Assembly: GCF_014650455.1 (NCBI RefSeq)
Contig: NZ_BMUZ01000021.1
Location: 21,997-85,996, forward strand
DNA: 64,000 nt
Reading direction: 5' to 3'
Source of the DNA: Streptomyces xanthochromogenes
Lineage (GTDB): Bacteria; Actinomycetota; Actinomycetes; Streptomycetales; Streptomycetaceae
The notes under the pieces are model-generated. The model saw only the letters and a program-made list of their open reading frames with translations, did not search any database and was not told the origin of the DNA. How positions within the stretch are numbered: the first letter of the stretch is position 1; the number at the start of each line of letters is the position of its first letter. A program made the position numbers and the translations under genes. This document shows, piece by piece, positions 1 through 8,259 of this stretch.

Positions 1-510
1 GTCGTCGCGGGCGTCGACTGGGTCACCAAGAACCACAAGGGCCCCTCCGTCGCCAATCTGAGCCTCGGCGGAACCGCCGACCCGGCGCTCGACGCGGCCG
101 TCCAGAAGGCGATCGCCTCCGGGGTCACCTTCGGTGTCGCGGCCGGCAACGAGTCCGCGGACGCGGGCAGCGGCTCGCCGTCCCGCGTCAAGGAGGCCAT
201 CACCGTCGCCTCCTCAACCAAGGACGACCAGCAGTCCGACTTCTCCAACTTCGGCTCCGTGGTGGATCTTTACGCCCCCGGATCGGACATCACCTCCGAC
301 TGGAACACCAGCGACACGGCCACCAACACCATCTCCGGCACGTCCATGGCGACCCCGCACGTCGTCGGCGCCGCGGCGGTCTATCTGTCCGGGCACAAGG
401 ACGCCACCCCCGCCCAGGTCTCCGACGCCCTCACCAAGGGCGCTACGGCCGACAAGATCTCCAACGCGAGTCCGGGCACCCCGAACAAGCTGCTGAAGGT
501 CGTCGAGTAG
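1..510 (+). CDS. S8 subtilisin-like serine peptidase, C-terminal part
   Basis: The reading frame is open from base 1, so the start and the catalytic Asp and His lie outside the window; 169 codons remain. The oxyanion-hole asparagine sits in AAGNE (about 140-154) and the nucleophile in GTSMATPH (337-360), the hallmark of family S8. The protein ends about 45 residues after this motif without a pro-convertase domain, as in compact secreted Streptomyces subtilases. An intrinsic terminator follows the stop. Secretion cannot be seen here and is inferred from the family. Substrate unknown. Confidence 0.9.
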   Translation, partial: VVAGVDWVTKNHKGPSVANLSLGGTADPALDAAVQKAIASGVTFGVAAGNESADAGSGSPSRVKEAITVASSTKDDQQSDFSNFGSVVDLYAPGSDITSDWNTSDTATNTISGTSMATPHVVGAAAVYLSGHKDATPAQVSDALTKGATADKISNASPGTPNKLLKVVE

Positions 511-533
511 ACACCGCCCGGCAGCGCTGAACG

Positions 534-573
534 ACGGCCTCCGCGCCCGTCCCCCACGGGGCGCGGAGGCCGT
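534..573 (+). terminator. Terminator hairpin after the subtilase
   Basis: A perfect 15-bp inverted repeat, ACGGCCTCCGCGCCC at 534-548 pairing with 559-573, has a 10-nt loop and lies 24 bp after the subtilase stop. There is no run of T, which is common for GC-rich actinobacterial terminators. Confidence 0.75.
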
Positions 574-599
574 CCTGCCGTGGGCCCTACTGTGGGCGC

Positions 600-1172
600 A
601 TGACGACGACGTACGCCGCTCTGCTGCGCGGCATCAATGTGGGCGGCAACAGGAAAGTTCCCATGGCCGAGCTCCGGAGCATCCTGGAAGAGCTGGGCCA
701 CGGCCGGGTGAAGACCTATCTCAACAGCGGCAACGCCGTCTTCACCAGCGCCTCCCGCGACCAGGACGCCCTCGCCGCGGAGCTGGCGGCCGCCATCGAG
801 AAGCACTTCGGCTTCGGCGTCGCCGTCATGGTCCGCAGCGGCCGCTACCTGCGGTCCGTTCTGGAGTCCTGCCCCTTCCCGGCCGAGGAGCTGGCCGGCA
901 AGCAGCTGCACGCCACCTTCTTCGCCGGTCCGGCCGTCACCGCGGAGCGGTTCGCCTCCATCGACCCGGCCGCCTACCTACCCGAGGAGTTCCGCCTCGG
1001 CGACCAGGTGCTCTATCTGTACGCGCCCGGAGGCCTCGGCACCTCACAACTGGGCGCCGCACTGTCCCGGCCCGGGCTGCTGAAGGGCATCGACGCGACC
1101 TCCCGGAACTGGAACACCGTGAAGGCGCTCGTCGAGATGACGCGGGACGAAGGGTCCGCTCAGGCGGGCTGA
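600..1172 (+). CDS. DUF1697 family protein
   Basis: A 190-residue protein with the DUF1697 signature LLRGINVGG at residues 8-16 and YLNSGN at about 40-45, covering the usual full length of the family. Its biochemical role is unknown. No membrane segment or signal peptide is visible, so it is probably cytoplasmic. The ATG follows the terminator of the preceding gene by 26 bp, with only a weak ribosome site. Its last 13 bases overlap the end of the convergent aldo/keto reductase gene. Confidence 0.85.
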   Translation: MTTTYAALLRGINVGGNRKVPMAELRSILEELGHGRVKTYLNSGNAVFTSASRDQDALAAELAAAIEKHFGFGVAVMVRSGRYLRSVLESCPFPAEELAGKQLHATFFAGPAVTAERFASIDPAAYLPEEFRLGDQVLYLYAPGGLGTSQLGAALSRPGLLKGIDATSRNWNTVKALVEMTRDEGSAQAG

Positions 1173-2011
1173 AGGGCGTCGAGCACCTTCGACTCGTCCT
1201 CGGAGAGCGCGACGTGGGCGGCGCGCAGATTCTCGTCCAGGTGGCCGACCGACCCGGTGCCGGGCGTCGGGCACAGGACGGGCGAGCGGTGCAGCAGCCA
1301 GGCCAGGGCGATCTGGCTCCTGCTCGCCCGGTGGCGACGGGCGATCTCGTCGAGCGCGGCCGCCGCGTCCCCCGTGAGCGCGCCGTTGGCCAGCGGGAAC
1401 CAGGGCAGGAAGGCGATACCGCGCTTCTGGCAGAGGTCGAGGACCGCCTGCGACCCCCGGTCCAGCAGGTTGAAGCGGTTCTGTACGGAGGCGATGGGGG
1501 CCAGCGGCAGTGCCCGGGTCAGCTGTTCGGGGGTGATGCTGTCGAGGCCGATGTGCCGGATCTTGCCCTCCCGCCTCAACTCGGCGAGCGCGCCCAGTTG
1601 TTCGGCCATCGGCACGTCGGGGTCGAGCCGGTGCAGCTGGTACAGGTCGATGGTCTCCACGCGCAGCCGCCGCAGGCTCGCCTCGCACATCGCCCGGAGC
1701 CGCTCGGGTCGTCCCTCGATGTGCCAGGCGCTGTCGCTGGTGCGCACGACCCCGCCCTTGGTGGCGATCACCAGATCGGCCGGGTAGGGGTGGAGGGCCT
1801 CCGCGACGAGTTCCTCGGCCAGGTCCGGGCCGTAGTTGTCGGCGGTGTCGATCAGCGTGACACCCCGCTCGACCGCGCGGCGCAGCACGGCCAGTGCGTC
1901 CGATCGCTCGCCGCGCGGGCCCCAGTAGCCGGGGCCGGTGAGCTGCGCGGTGCCGAAGCCGAGACGCCGCACCGGTCGGTCCCCGCCCAGGAGGAAGGTC
2001 TCGGGGTTCAT
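1160..2011 (-). CDS. Aldo/keto reductase
   Basis: A 283-residue protein of the NADPH-dependent aldo/keto reductase family, expected to fold as a TIM barrel and reduce aldehydes or ketones. The catalytic tetrad appears intact: Asp55 and Tyr60 in DTADNYG, Lys85 in ATKGG and His127 in DLYQLHRLD. There is no signal peptide. The start ATG at 2011 gives the usual N-terminus before the conserved RRLGFGTAQ strand. It overlaps the convergent DUF1697 gene by 13 bp. The physiological substrate cannot be told from sequence. Confidence 0.92.
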   Translation of the reverse strand: MNPETFLLGGDRPVRRLGFGTAQLTGPGYWGPRGERSDALAVLRRAVERGVTLIDTADNYGPDLAEELVAEALHPYPADLVIATKGGVVRTSDSAWHIEGRPERLRAMCEASLRRLRVETIDLYQLHRLDPDVPMAEQLGALAELRREGKIRHIGLDSITPEQLTRALPLAPIASVQNRFNLLDRGSQAVLDLCQKRGIAFLPWFPLANGALTGDAAAALDEIARRHRASRSQIALAWLLHRSPVLCPTPGTGSVGHLDENLRAAHVALSEDESKVLDALQPA

Positions 2012-2135
2012 GCGGGGACGGTACCGGACGGGTTCACGCCGTCGGGCGACAGGGGTCGAGGGGTCGGGATTGGCCCATCCTCACCAGGACTCAATGGCCC
2101 ACGACCGGGGGCCAATGCCGGGCTAGGGTCGGGCC

Positions 2136-2768
2136 ATGACCGATACCGTGAACGCGCCCGCGCAGCCCACCGCCGTCGACTTCTACTTCGACCCCGCCTG
2201 CCCCTTCGCCTGGATCACCTCGCGCTGGATGCTGGAGGTGGAGCGGCACCGGGACATCGAGCTGAGATTCCGGCCGATGAGCCTGTATCTGCACAACATC
2301 GGCAATGAACTGCCCGACTGGTACCGGGACTTGGTCGACCGGTCCATCGGGCCGGTCCGGGTCGCCGTCGCGGCGGCCCAAGAGCACGGCGCCGGGGTGC
2401 TGCGCGGCCTCTACACCGCCCTCGGCACCCGCATCCACCAGGACGGGAACCAGGACTTCGACGTGGTGGTCGCCGAGGCCCTGGCCGAACTCGGGCTCCC
2501 CGCCGCGCTGGCCCGTGCCGCCCACGACCCGGCGTACGACGAGGCGGTGCGGCTCAGCCACGACGCCGGCAAGGACCCGGCCGAGGACGGGTACGTCGGC
2601 ACCCCGACCATGCACCTCGACGGCAAGGTCTACTTCGGTCCGGTGCTCAGCTCGATCCCGCGCGGCGAAGAGGCGGCCCGGCTCTTCGACAGCGTGCGGA
2701 CGATCGCGGCGTACCCGGACTTCTTCGAGCTGAAGCGGGCCCGGACGGGATCGCTGCGGTTCGACTGA
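2136..2768 (+). CDS. DsbA-like thioredoxin-fold protein (mycothiol-dependent nitroreductase Rv2466c type)
   Basis: A 210-residue DsbA-family protein resembling the actinobacterial Rv2466c group, which reduces substrates with mycothiol. The active-site region FDPACPFAW places Cys22 at the N-terminus of the first helix. The second cysteine of the usual CxxC is replaced (CPFA), so any redox chemistry would be monothiol. A second conserved block near the C-terminus, GTPTMHLDG, is the cis-proline loop. No signal peptide is seen, which suggests cytoplasm. It is transcribed alone. Confidence 0.82.
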   Translation: MTDTVNAPAQPTAVDFYFDPACPFAWITSRWMLEVERHRDIELRFRPMSLYLHNIGNELPDWYRDLVDRSIGPVRVAVAAAQEHGAGVLRGLYTALGTRIHQDGNQDFDVVVAEALAELGLPAALARAAHDPAYDEAVRLSHDAGKDPAEDGYVGTPTMHLDGKVYFGPVLSSIPRGEEAARLFDSVRTIAAYPDFFELKRARTGSLRFD

Positions 2769-2965
2769 GGTGCGTTCCGTCGCGCACGGGTGTCGGCCCC
2801 AATCCCGCCCCTCATGGTGGAGAACCGGACATACAGTCGCATCCGCTTGCCCCCCACGTGGGTGACGGAAGTCGCGCACCCGCAAGCCGCCCCGGTGGCG
2901 GGCATACAGCAGGGTTAGCCGTCACGCGAAAGGCGCAGCGGCAGGCGGGGCGCCGGGCTCGACGG

Positions 2966-2995
2966 CCCCAGGGACGGCGCCCCCAGGGACGGCGC
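2966..2995. repeat. 15-bp tandem repeat, two copies
   Basis: CCCCAGGGACGGCGC occurs twice head to tail at 2966-2980 and 2981-2995, with a partial third unit. It lies between the DsbA-like gene and the end of the sulfur operon. No function is apparent. Confidence 0.6.
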
Positions 2996-3024
2996 CCCCG
3001 AGCCCTGCCCCTGCGCCCTGCCCC

Positions 3025-3037
3025 GGGGCTTCGCCCC
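3025..3037 (-). terminator. Short GC hairpin at the end of the sulfur operon
   Basis: GGGGC-TTC-GCCCC forms a 5-bp stem that touches the stop codon of the CbiX gene, the last gene of the minus-strand operon. The stem is short, so it is a weak terminator candidate. Confidence 0.35.
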
Positions 3038-3777
3038 TACGCGGACAGCGCCGGTATCCCGCCCCGCACCCGCGCCTCGTCGTAGCGGTGCAGGAGCAGG
3101 GTGGCCAACTCCGGTGCCGCGCCCAGCACTTCGGACAGGACGTCCGCCTCCTCGGCGCCCCGCGCGATGCGGTCGGGGAGGAAGCCGGGGGCGATGACGT
3201 AGGGGGCCACTGCCACGCGGCGCACGCCTTGGGATCTCAGGGCGCGTACCGCGTCCTCCGTGCGGGGCAGTGCCGCGGAGGCGAACGCAGGCCGCACGGC
3301 GCACCAACCGGTGTGCCGCAGCTCCCGCGCGATTTCAGCGATCACTGCGATCGCCTCCGGGTCGGTGGAGCCCGCCGAGGCCAGGACGACCCCGGTCGAG
3401 CATTTGTCGGCCGGGCTCAGGCCCGCCTCGTACAGCCGTCGCTCCAGTGCGGCGAGCAGCAGGGGAGAGGGGCCGAGGACATCGGCGAGGCGGATGTTCA
3501 GGCGGGCCGGGGCCCGGCCGAGGGCCGCCGGGATGTCGGCCTTCGCGTGGAAGGCGCGGGTCAGGAGCAGGGGCAGGGCCACCACGTCCCGGATGCCCTC
3601 GTCGGCCAGGCGGTCCAGGGCCTCGGGGACCGAGGGGGTGTTGAAGTCCAGGTACGCGGTCTCCACGCGCAGGCCGGGCCGCAGTGCCCGGGCCCGCCGG
3701 ACCAGGGCGTGCACGGTCGCGGCGTGCCGCGGATCGCGGCTGCCGTGGGCGATGACGAGGAGGACCGGGCGGTGCAC
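3037..3777 (-). CDS. CbiX-type sirohydrochlorin chelatase
   Basis: A 246-residue protein with two CbiX half-domains, as in class II chelatases that insert a metal into sirohydrochlorin. VIAHGSRDP at the N-terminus carries the catalytic His11, and HAKADIP carries His77 of the first half. The gene is the last of the sulfur operon, 6 bp after the permease. This suggests it makes iron siroheme for SirA rather than cobalt precorrin, though that is inference from context. Cytoplasmic. The ATG at 3777 directly precedes the conserved first strand. Confidence 0.9.
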   Translation of the reverse strand: MHRPVLLVIAHGSRDPRHAATVHALVRRARALRPGLRVETAYLDFNTPSVPEALDRLADEGIRDVVALPLLLTRAFHAKADIPAALGRAPARLNIRLADVLGPSPLLLAALERRLYEAGLSPADKCSTGVVLASAGSTDPEAIAVIAEIARELRHTGWCAVRPAFASAALPRTEDAVRALRSQGVRRVAVAPYVIAPGFLPDRIARGAEEADVLSEVLGAAPELATLLLHRYDEARVRGGIPALSA

Positions 3778-3783
3778 GGCGGC

Positions 3784-4710
3784 TCAGCCCTTCACGAGCA
3801 GACCGCGGCCGCGCAGCACCCTGCGCTCCAGCGGGCTGAAGATCAGCAGGTCGATGGCGATGCCCACGATCAGGATCAGGAAGATCGCCAGGAAGATGCC
3901 GGGCATGTCGGAGTTGTTGCGGCCGTTCTCCAGCAACTGGCCGAGCCCGAGGCCGAGATCGGGCGAGGAGGCGATGATCTCGGCGGCCATCAGGGACCGC
4001 CAGGAGAAGGCCCAGCCCTGCTTCAGGCCCGCGAGATAGCCCGGCAGCGCGGCCGGCATCAGGATGTGCCAGGCGCCGCGCACCCCGGTCGCGCCGAGCG
4101 TGCGGCCCGCCCGCAGATACAGCGGGGGCACCTGGTCGACGCCGGAGACCAGGCCGTTGGCGATGGAGGGGACCGCGCCGAGCAGGATCACGGCGTACAT
4201 CATCGAGTCGTTGAGGCCGAGCCACAGCACGGCCGGCGGGACCCAGGCCACCGACGGCAGCGACTGGAGGCCGGACAGGATCGGGCCGATGGCCGCCCGC
4301 ACGAACTTGACCCGGGCCACGAGCAGACCCAGCGGGGTGCCGATGGCCAGGGCGAGCAGGAAGCCGAGCAGACCGCGCGAGACGCTGGTCCACACGACGT
4401 CGAGCAGGGTGCCCTGGAGCCACATGTCGGTGAGGCTCGACCACACCGCGGACGGCGCGGGCAGCTTGTACTCGTCGGTGACCTTCGCCGAGACCAGGAC
4501 CTGCCACACCACGAGGACGAGAACGACCGCGGACAGCGGGGGCAGGACCTTCTTGACCAGCACCTCGCGCACCGGGATGCGGTGGGCCTGGACGGTCTCG
4601 AGTGCGTCGAGACCCGCCTCCAGGCTGCCGAGCCCGGGGGAGTCCGCCGTGCCGTCGGGGCCCTTGGCGTCCCGGGAGTCCTTGACGTCGGTGGTCTCAG
4701 TGCTGGCCAT
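3784..4710 (-). CDS. ABC transporter permease, sulfonate/nitrate/taurine type (SsuC-like)
   Basis: A 308-residue membrane permease. A charged N-terminal tail of about 60 residues is followed by six hydrophobic segments and the EAA-type cytoplasmic loop around RTLGATGVRGAWHILMPAALP. It would form the channel with the ATPase and lipoprotein encoded just upstream. The start MASTETTDV at 4710 is preferred; it overlaps the ATPase stop at 4697 by 14 bp, implying translational coupling. Its position in the cysteine biosynthesis cluster favours sulfonate or sulfate-ester import. Confidence 0.9.
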   Translation of the reverse strand: MASTETTDVKDSRDAKGPDGTADSPGLGSLEAGLDALETVQAHRIPVREVLVKKVLPPLSAVVLVLVVWQVLVSAKVTDEYKLPAPSAVWSSLTDMWLQGTLLDVVWTSVSRGLLGFLLALAIGTPLGLLVARVKFVRAAIGPILSGLQSLPSVAWVPPAVLWLGLNDSMMYAVILLGAVPSIANGLVSGVDQVPPLYLRAGRTLGATGVRGAWHILMPAALPGYLAGLKQGWAFSWRSLMAAEIIASSPDLGLGLGQLLENGRNNSDMPGIFLAIFLILIVGIAIDLLIFSPLERRVLRGRGLLVKG

Positions 4711-5515
4711 GGCGGCGGATCTCCCCACGCAGTTGTTCAGTGATCTCGACGGAGAGCTCCGCCACTTCGGCGTCCTCGATGCGGCGCGGCTGCTCGATGT
4801 CCACCGTCCACTCGTGGGCGACCCGGCCGGGCCGCGAGGAGAGCAGCACCACGCGCTGGGCGAGCCGGACCGCCTCGCGCACGTTGTGGGTCACGAACAG
4901 CACGGAGAGGTTGCCCGCGACGGAGTCGCCAGTGTTCGCAGTGCGCCAGATGCGGGTCAGCTCGTCGTGCAGGACGTCGCGGGTGATCGCGTCCAGGGCC
5001 GCGAACGGCTCGTCCATCAAGAGGAGTTGGGAGTCCTGGGCGAGCGCGCGGGCCATCGCGACACGCTGGCGCATACCTCCCGACAGCTCGTGCACCCGCT
5101 TGCCGTACGCGCCCTCCAGGCGGACCAGGGACAGGAGTTCCTCGGCCCGGTCGCGCCGGTCGTTCTTGGCCACCCCGCGCAGCCGCAGGGCGAGTTCGAT
5201 GTTCTTGCCCGCGGTCAGCCACGGGAACAGGGCGTGCTCCTGGAACATCAGGGCCGGCCGGCCGCCGGGCGTCTCGATGGCGCCGGCGGTCGGCGCGTCG
5301 AGCCCGGCGACCAGGTTGAGCAGCGTCGACTTTCCGCAGCCGGAGGCGCCCAGGAGGGTGACGAACTCGCCCGGAGCGACATCGAGGGTGATGTCGTCGA
5401 GGACGAGCTGCGGTCCCGCGGGACCGTCGAAGGACTTCGAGACGTGCTCGATGCGGGCGGCGTACTCGTGCGCTGCCGCCGTGCGGTCCGTGGCCTTGGC
5501 GAGTGCGGTGGCCAT
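4697..5515 (-). CDS. ABC transporter ATP-binding protein, sulfonate type (SsuB-like)
   Basis: A 272-residue nucleotide-binding subunit. Walker A GASGCGKST is at residues 56-64, the signature LSGGM at 144-148, Walker B LLLMDEP at 164-170 and the switch His in LFVTHN near residue 210. All catalytic elements are present. The ATG at 5515 is preceded by AGGAGGT at ideal spacing, so longer in-frame starts upstream were rejected. It overlaps the permease gene and lies 44 bp after the binding-protein gene. Confidence 0.93.
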   Translation of the reverse strand: MATALAKATDRTAAAHEYAARIEHVSKSFDGPAGPQLVLDDITLDVAPGEFVTLLGASGCGKSTLLNLVAGLDAPTAGAIETPGGRPALMFQEHALFPWLTAGKNIELALRLRGVAKNDRRDRAEELLSLVRLEGAYGKRVHELSGGMRQRVAMARALAQDSQLLLMDEPFAALDAITRDVLHDELTRIWRTANTGDSVAGNLSVLFVTHNVREAVRLAQRVVLLSSRPGRVAHEWTVDIEQPRRIEDAEVAELSVEITEQLRGEIRRHGQH

Positions 5516-5559
5516 GGTCGTCACCTCCTGGGAAACCTGTAACCGGCCGGGTGTGGGGA

Positions 5560-6672
5560 CTACTTGACGCCGAGACCGGCGTCGCCGACCTCGGGCTTGC
5601 CCAGGGACTTGAGGACCTTGTTGAGCGGAGCCAGGTCGTAGATGCCGTTCAGGTCGGGCTTCTTGAGGAGACCGGCCTTCACCGCGTGGTCGGCCTGCGC
5701 CTGGAGCGTGGCCGCCAGCGGGTCGTCCAGGGTCTTGAAGGACTTCCACGCCGGGTCGATGATGTCCGCCGGAAGCGCCTTGCCGGACAGCTTCTTGAGG
5801 GCCTCGTTCGCGGAGGCCTTCGCCTGGTCGGGGTGGGCCGAGATCCAGTCGTTGGTCTTCACCGAGCCGCGGAGCACGGCCTCGACGACGTCGGGGTGCT
5901 CCTTGAGGAACTTCTGCGACACGATGATGTTGGTGATGACGAACTGCTTGTCCGGCCACAGGTCGGACTCGTCGAGCAGCACCTTGCCGCCCTCGGACAC
6001 CAGCTTGGACGCGGTCGGCTCGGGCACCCAGGCGCCGTCGATCGACCCGGACTTGAAGGCGTCCGGAGTGATCTTGTTGTCGGTGCGGACCACGTTGACG
6101 TCGCCCTTGCCGCTCTGCGCGTCGACCTTCCAGCCCTTTTCGGCGATCCAGTTGAGGAACGCCACGTCCTGGGTGTTGCCGAGCTGCGGGGTCGCGATGT
6201 TCTTGCCCTTGAGGTCGTCGAGCGACGTGACCTTGCCGGGGTTCACCACGAGCTTCACGCCACCGGACGCGGAGCCGCCGATGATGCGCAGGCTCTGGCC
6301 CTTGGACTTGGTGTAGCCGTTGATGGCCGGCGAGGGGCCGATCCAGCCGATGTCGATCGAGCCCGCGTTGAGGGCCTCGATCTCGGAGGGCCCCGCGTTG
6401 AAGGTGGCCGTCTTGACGGCCGTGCCGCCCAGCTCCTTCTGGAAGAGCCCTTCCTGGACGCCGATCAGCGGCGTGGCATGGGTCAGGTTCGGGAAGTAGC
6501 CGATCTTCACGGAGTCGGCGGAGAGCTTCTTGCCGTTGGCGGCGGGCGTGGCCTTCCCGGCGTCGTCCTTGTCGGACGAGGAGCCGTAGCCGCAGGCGGC
6601 GAGGGCGCCGAACAGCAGGGGCAGGGTGGCGGCGGCGACGAGGCTGCGCCTCAAGGTGGAGCTGGCAGGCAC
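5560..6672 (-). CDS. ABC transporter substrate-binding lipoprotein, aliphatic sulfonate family
   Basis: A 370-residue periplasmic-binding-fold protein with a lipoprotein signal: RR at 8-9, a hydrophobic core and the lipobox LAAC with Cys27. The mature part starts with a Ser/Asp/Lys-rich linker, then KIGYFPNLTHA and the NMT1/SsuA-like fold. It should capture sulfonates or a related anion at the outer membrane face and deliver it to the adjacent permease. The start is a GTG at 6672 with GAGAGG about 10 bases upstream. A small hairpin (6709-6724) precedes it. Confidence 0.9.
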   Translation of the reverse strand: MPASSTLRRSLVAAATLPLLFGALAACGYGSSSDKDDAGKATPAANGKKLSADSVKIGYFPNLTHATPLIGVQEGLFQKELGGTAVKTATFNAGPSEIEALNAGSIDIGWIGPSPAINGYTKSKGQSLRIIGGSASGGVKLVVNPGKVTSLDDLKGKNIATPQLGNTQDVAFLNWIAEKGWKVDAQSGKGDVNVVRTDNKITPDAFKSGSIDGAWVPEPTASKLVSEGGKVLLDESDLWPDKQFVITNIIVSQKFLKEHPDVVEAVLRGSVKTNDWISAHPDQAKASANEALKKLSGKALPADIIDPAWKSFKTLDDPLAATLQAQADHAVKAGLLKKPDLNGIYDLAPLNKVLKSLGKPEVGDAGLGVK

Positions 6673-6807
6673 GGGAGGGTGTCCTCTCGGAGGCCCGGTG
6701 CTTACGTCCGGAGTCTCAACTCCGCTACGCGGCCGGGAAGTCGGCAGGTCTTCGGTGGTGTGTGGGGTGCTGGTGGTGCAGCCGGGCGCGCGAGCGGTGC
6801 GCGTACG

Positions 6808-6909
6808 TCATCGCGCACATCGCGACACCCCGCCCTGGCCGCTGCCGAGGGCGCCGCTGCCCACGCGGCCGCCCTCCTTCGCGAAGGTCGAGTAGACGTC
6901 GTTGGTCAT
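6808..6909 (-). CDS. Small ORF coupled to cysN (33 residues, unknown function)
   Basis: The ATG at 6909 overlaps the cysN stop in TGATG, so a ribosome finishing cysN could restart here. Its first 28 or so codons all end in G or C, like real genes of this genome and unlike random intergenic DNA. The product begins MTNDVYSTF, has a Gly/Ser-rich middle and ends SRCAR. I do not recognise it. It sits between cysN and the transporter genes and could be a microprotein, a coupling leader or a remnant. No database check was possible. Confidence 0.45.
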   Translation of the reverse strand: MTNDVYSTFAKEGGRVGSGALGSGQGGVSRCAR

Positions 6910-8258
6910 CAGAAGTCCCAGCCTTCTTCGTCCTCGACCGTGGTGAGGACCTTGTGGGTGGCGAACGACTCGCCCGCCATGCCGGCGGCGAGCGTGGTGC
7001 CGTCCGCCGGGTCGATCAGGAGGAAGGAACCGGTGCGCCGGGAGTCGGCGTAGGAGTCGAGCGCCAGCGGCTCGGCGGTGCGCACCTTGACCCGGCCGAT
7101 GTCGTTGGCGACGAGCTGGCCCGGGTGGGGGTGCTGGGAGAGGTCGTCCAGGGTGAGCCGGGACTCGATCTCCTTGACGATCGCCTTGACCGTGCGGGTG
7201 GTGTGCTTGAGCAGCACCCGCTGACCCACCGTCAGGGGCTGGTCGGCCACGTGGCAGACGGTCGCCTCGACGTCCTGGGTGGTGGCCGGCGCGTCCCCGC
7301 TCGGCACGATCAGGTCGCCGCGCGAGATGTCGATGTCGTCCGCCAGGAGGAGCGTGACCGACTGCGGCGTCCAGGCGACGTCGACGGACTCGCCGAGCAG
7401 GTCGATCCCCGCCACCGTGCTCGTACGCCCCGACGGAAGCACCGTCACCGGCTCGCCGACCCGGAAGGTGCCGGCCGCGATCTGGCCCGCGTAGCCCCGG
7501 TAGTCGGGGAGTTCGGCGGTCTGCGGCCGGATCACGTACTGCACCGGAAGGCGGGCGTGGCACGAGGTCAGGTCGTGGCTGACCGGGACCGTCTCCAGGT
7601 GTTCGAGGACGGTGGGGCCGCCGTACCAGTCCATGTTGGCGCTGGGCTCCACCACGTTGTCGCCGGCCAGCGCCGAGATCGGGATGGCGGTGATCTCAGG
7701 CACGCCCAACTCGCTGGCGTACGCGGTGAATTCCTCGGCGATCGAGGCGAACACCTTCTCCTCGTACGCCACCAGGTCCATCTTGTTGACGGCCAGGACC
7801 ACGTGCGGCACGCGCAGCAGGGCGGCGACCGCGGCGTGCCGGCGGGTCTGCTCGATGATGCCGTTGCGGGCGTCGACCAGGACCACGGCGAGGTCGGCGG
7901 TGGAGGCGCCGGTCACCATGTTCCGGGTGTACTGCACGTGCCCGGGGGTGTCGGCCAGGATGAACCGGCGCCGGGGCGTGGCGAAGTAGCGGTAGGCCAC
8001 GTCGATGGTGATGCCCTGCTCGCGCTCGGCCCGCAGGCCGTCGGTGAGCAGCGCCAGGTCGGGGGCCTCCTGGCCGCGCTTGAGCGAGGCCGCCTCGACG
8101 GCCTCCAACTGGTCGGTCAGGACCGACTTGGAGTCGTGCAGGAGCCGGCCCACCAGCGTGGACTTGCCGTCGTCGACGGACCCGGCGGTCGCGAAGCGCA
8201 GCAGGGTGGTGGCCGAGAGATCGGCCAACTGCACTGCTGTTTCAACGGAGTTGGACAT
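6909..8258 (-). CDS. cysN: Sulfate adenylyltransferase subunit 1 (GTPase)
   Basis: CysN, 449 residues, uses GTP hydrolysis to drive ATP sulfurylase (with CysD) making adenosine 5'-phosphosulfate. The translation-factor GTPase motifs are intact: P-loop AGSVDDGKST at 25-34, DTPGH, and NKMD. Two beta-barrel domains follow. There is no fused APS kinase domain; CysC is separate. The start ATG at 8258 is one base from the cysD stop (TAG-A-ATG), so translation is tightly coupled. It ends in TGATG shared with the next small ORF. Confidence 0.97.
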   Translation of the reverse strand: MSNSVETAVQLADLSATTLLRFATAGSVDDGKSTLVGRLLHDSKSVLTDQLEAVEAASLKRGQEAPDLALLTDGLRAEREQGITIDVAYRYFATPRRRFILADTPGHVQYTRNMVTGASTADLAVVLVDARNGIIEQTRRHAAVAALLRVPHVVLAVNKMDLVAYEEKVFASIAEEFTAYASELGVPEITAIPISALAGDNVVEPSANMDWYGGPTVLEHLETVPVSHDLTSCHARLPVQYVIRPQTAELPDYRGYAGQIAAGTFRVGEPVTVLPSGRTSTVAGIDLLGESVDVAWTPQSVTLLLADDIDISRGDLIVPSGDAPATTQDVEATVCHVADQPLTVGQRVLLKHTTRTVKAIVKEIESRLTLDDLSQHPHPGQLVANDIGRVKVRTAEPLALDSYADSRRTGSFLLIDPADGTTLAAGMAGESFATHKVLTTVEDEEGWDF

Positions 8259-8259
8259 T

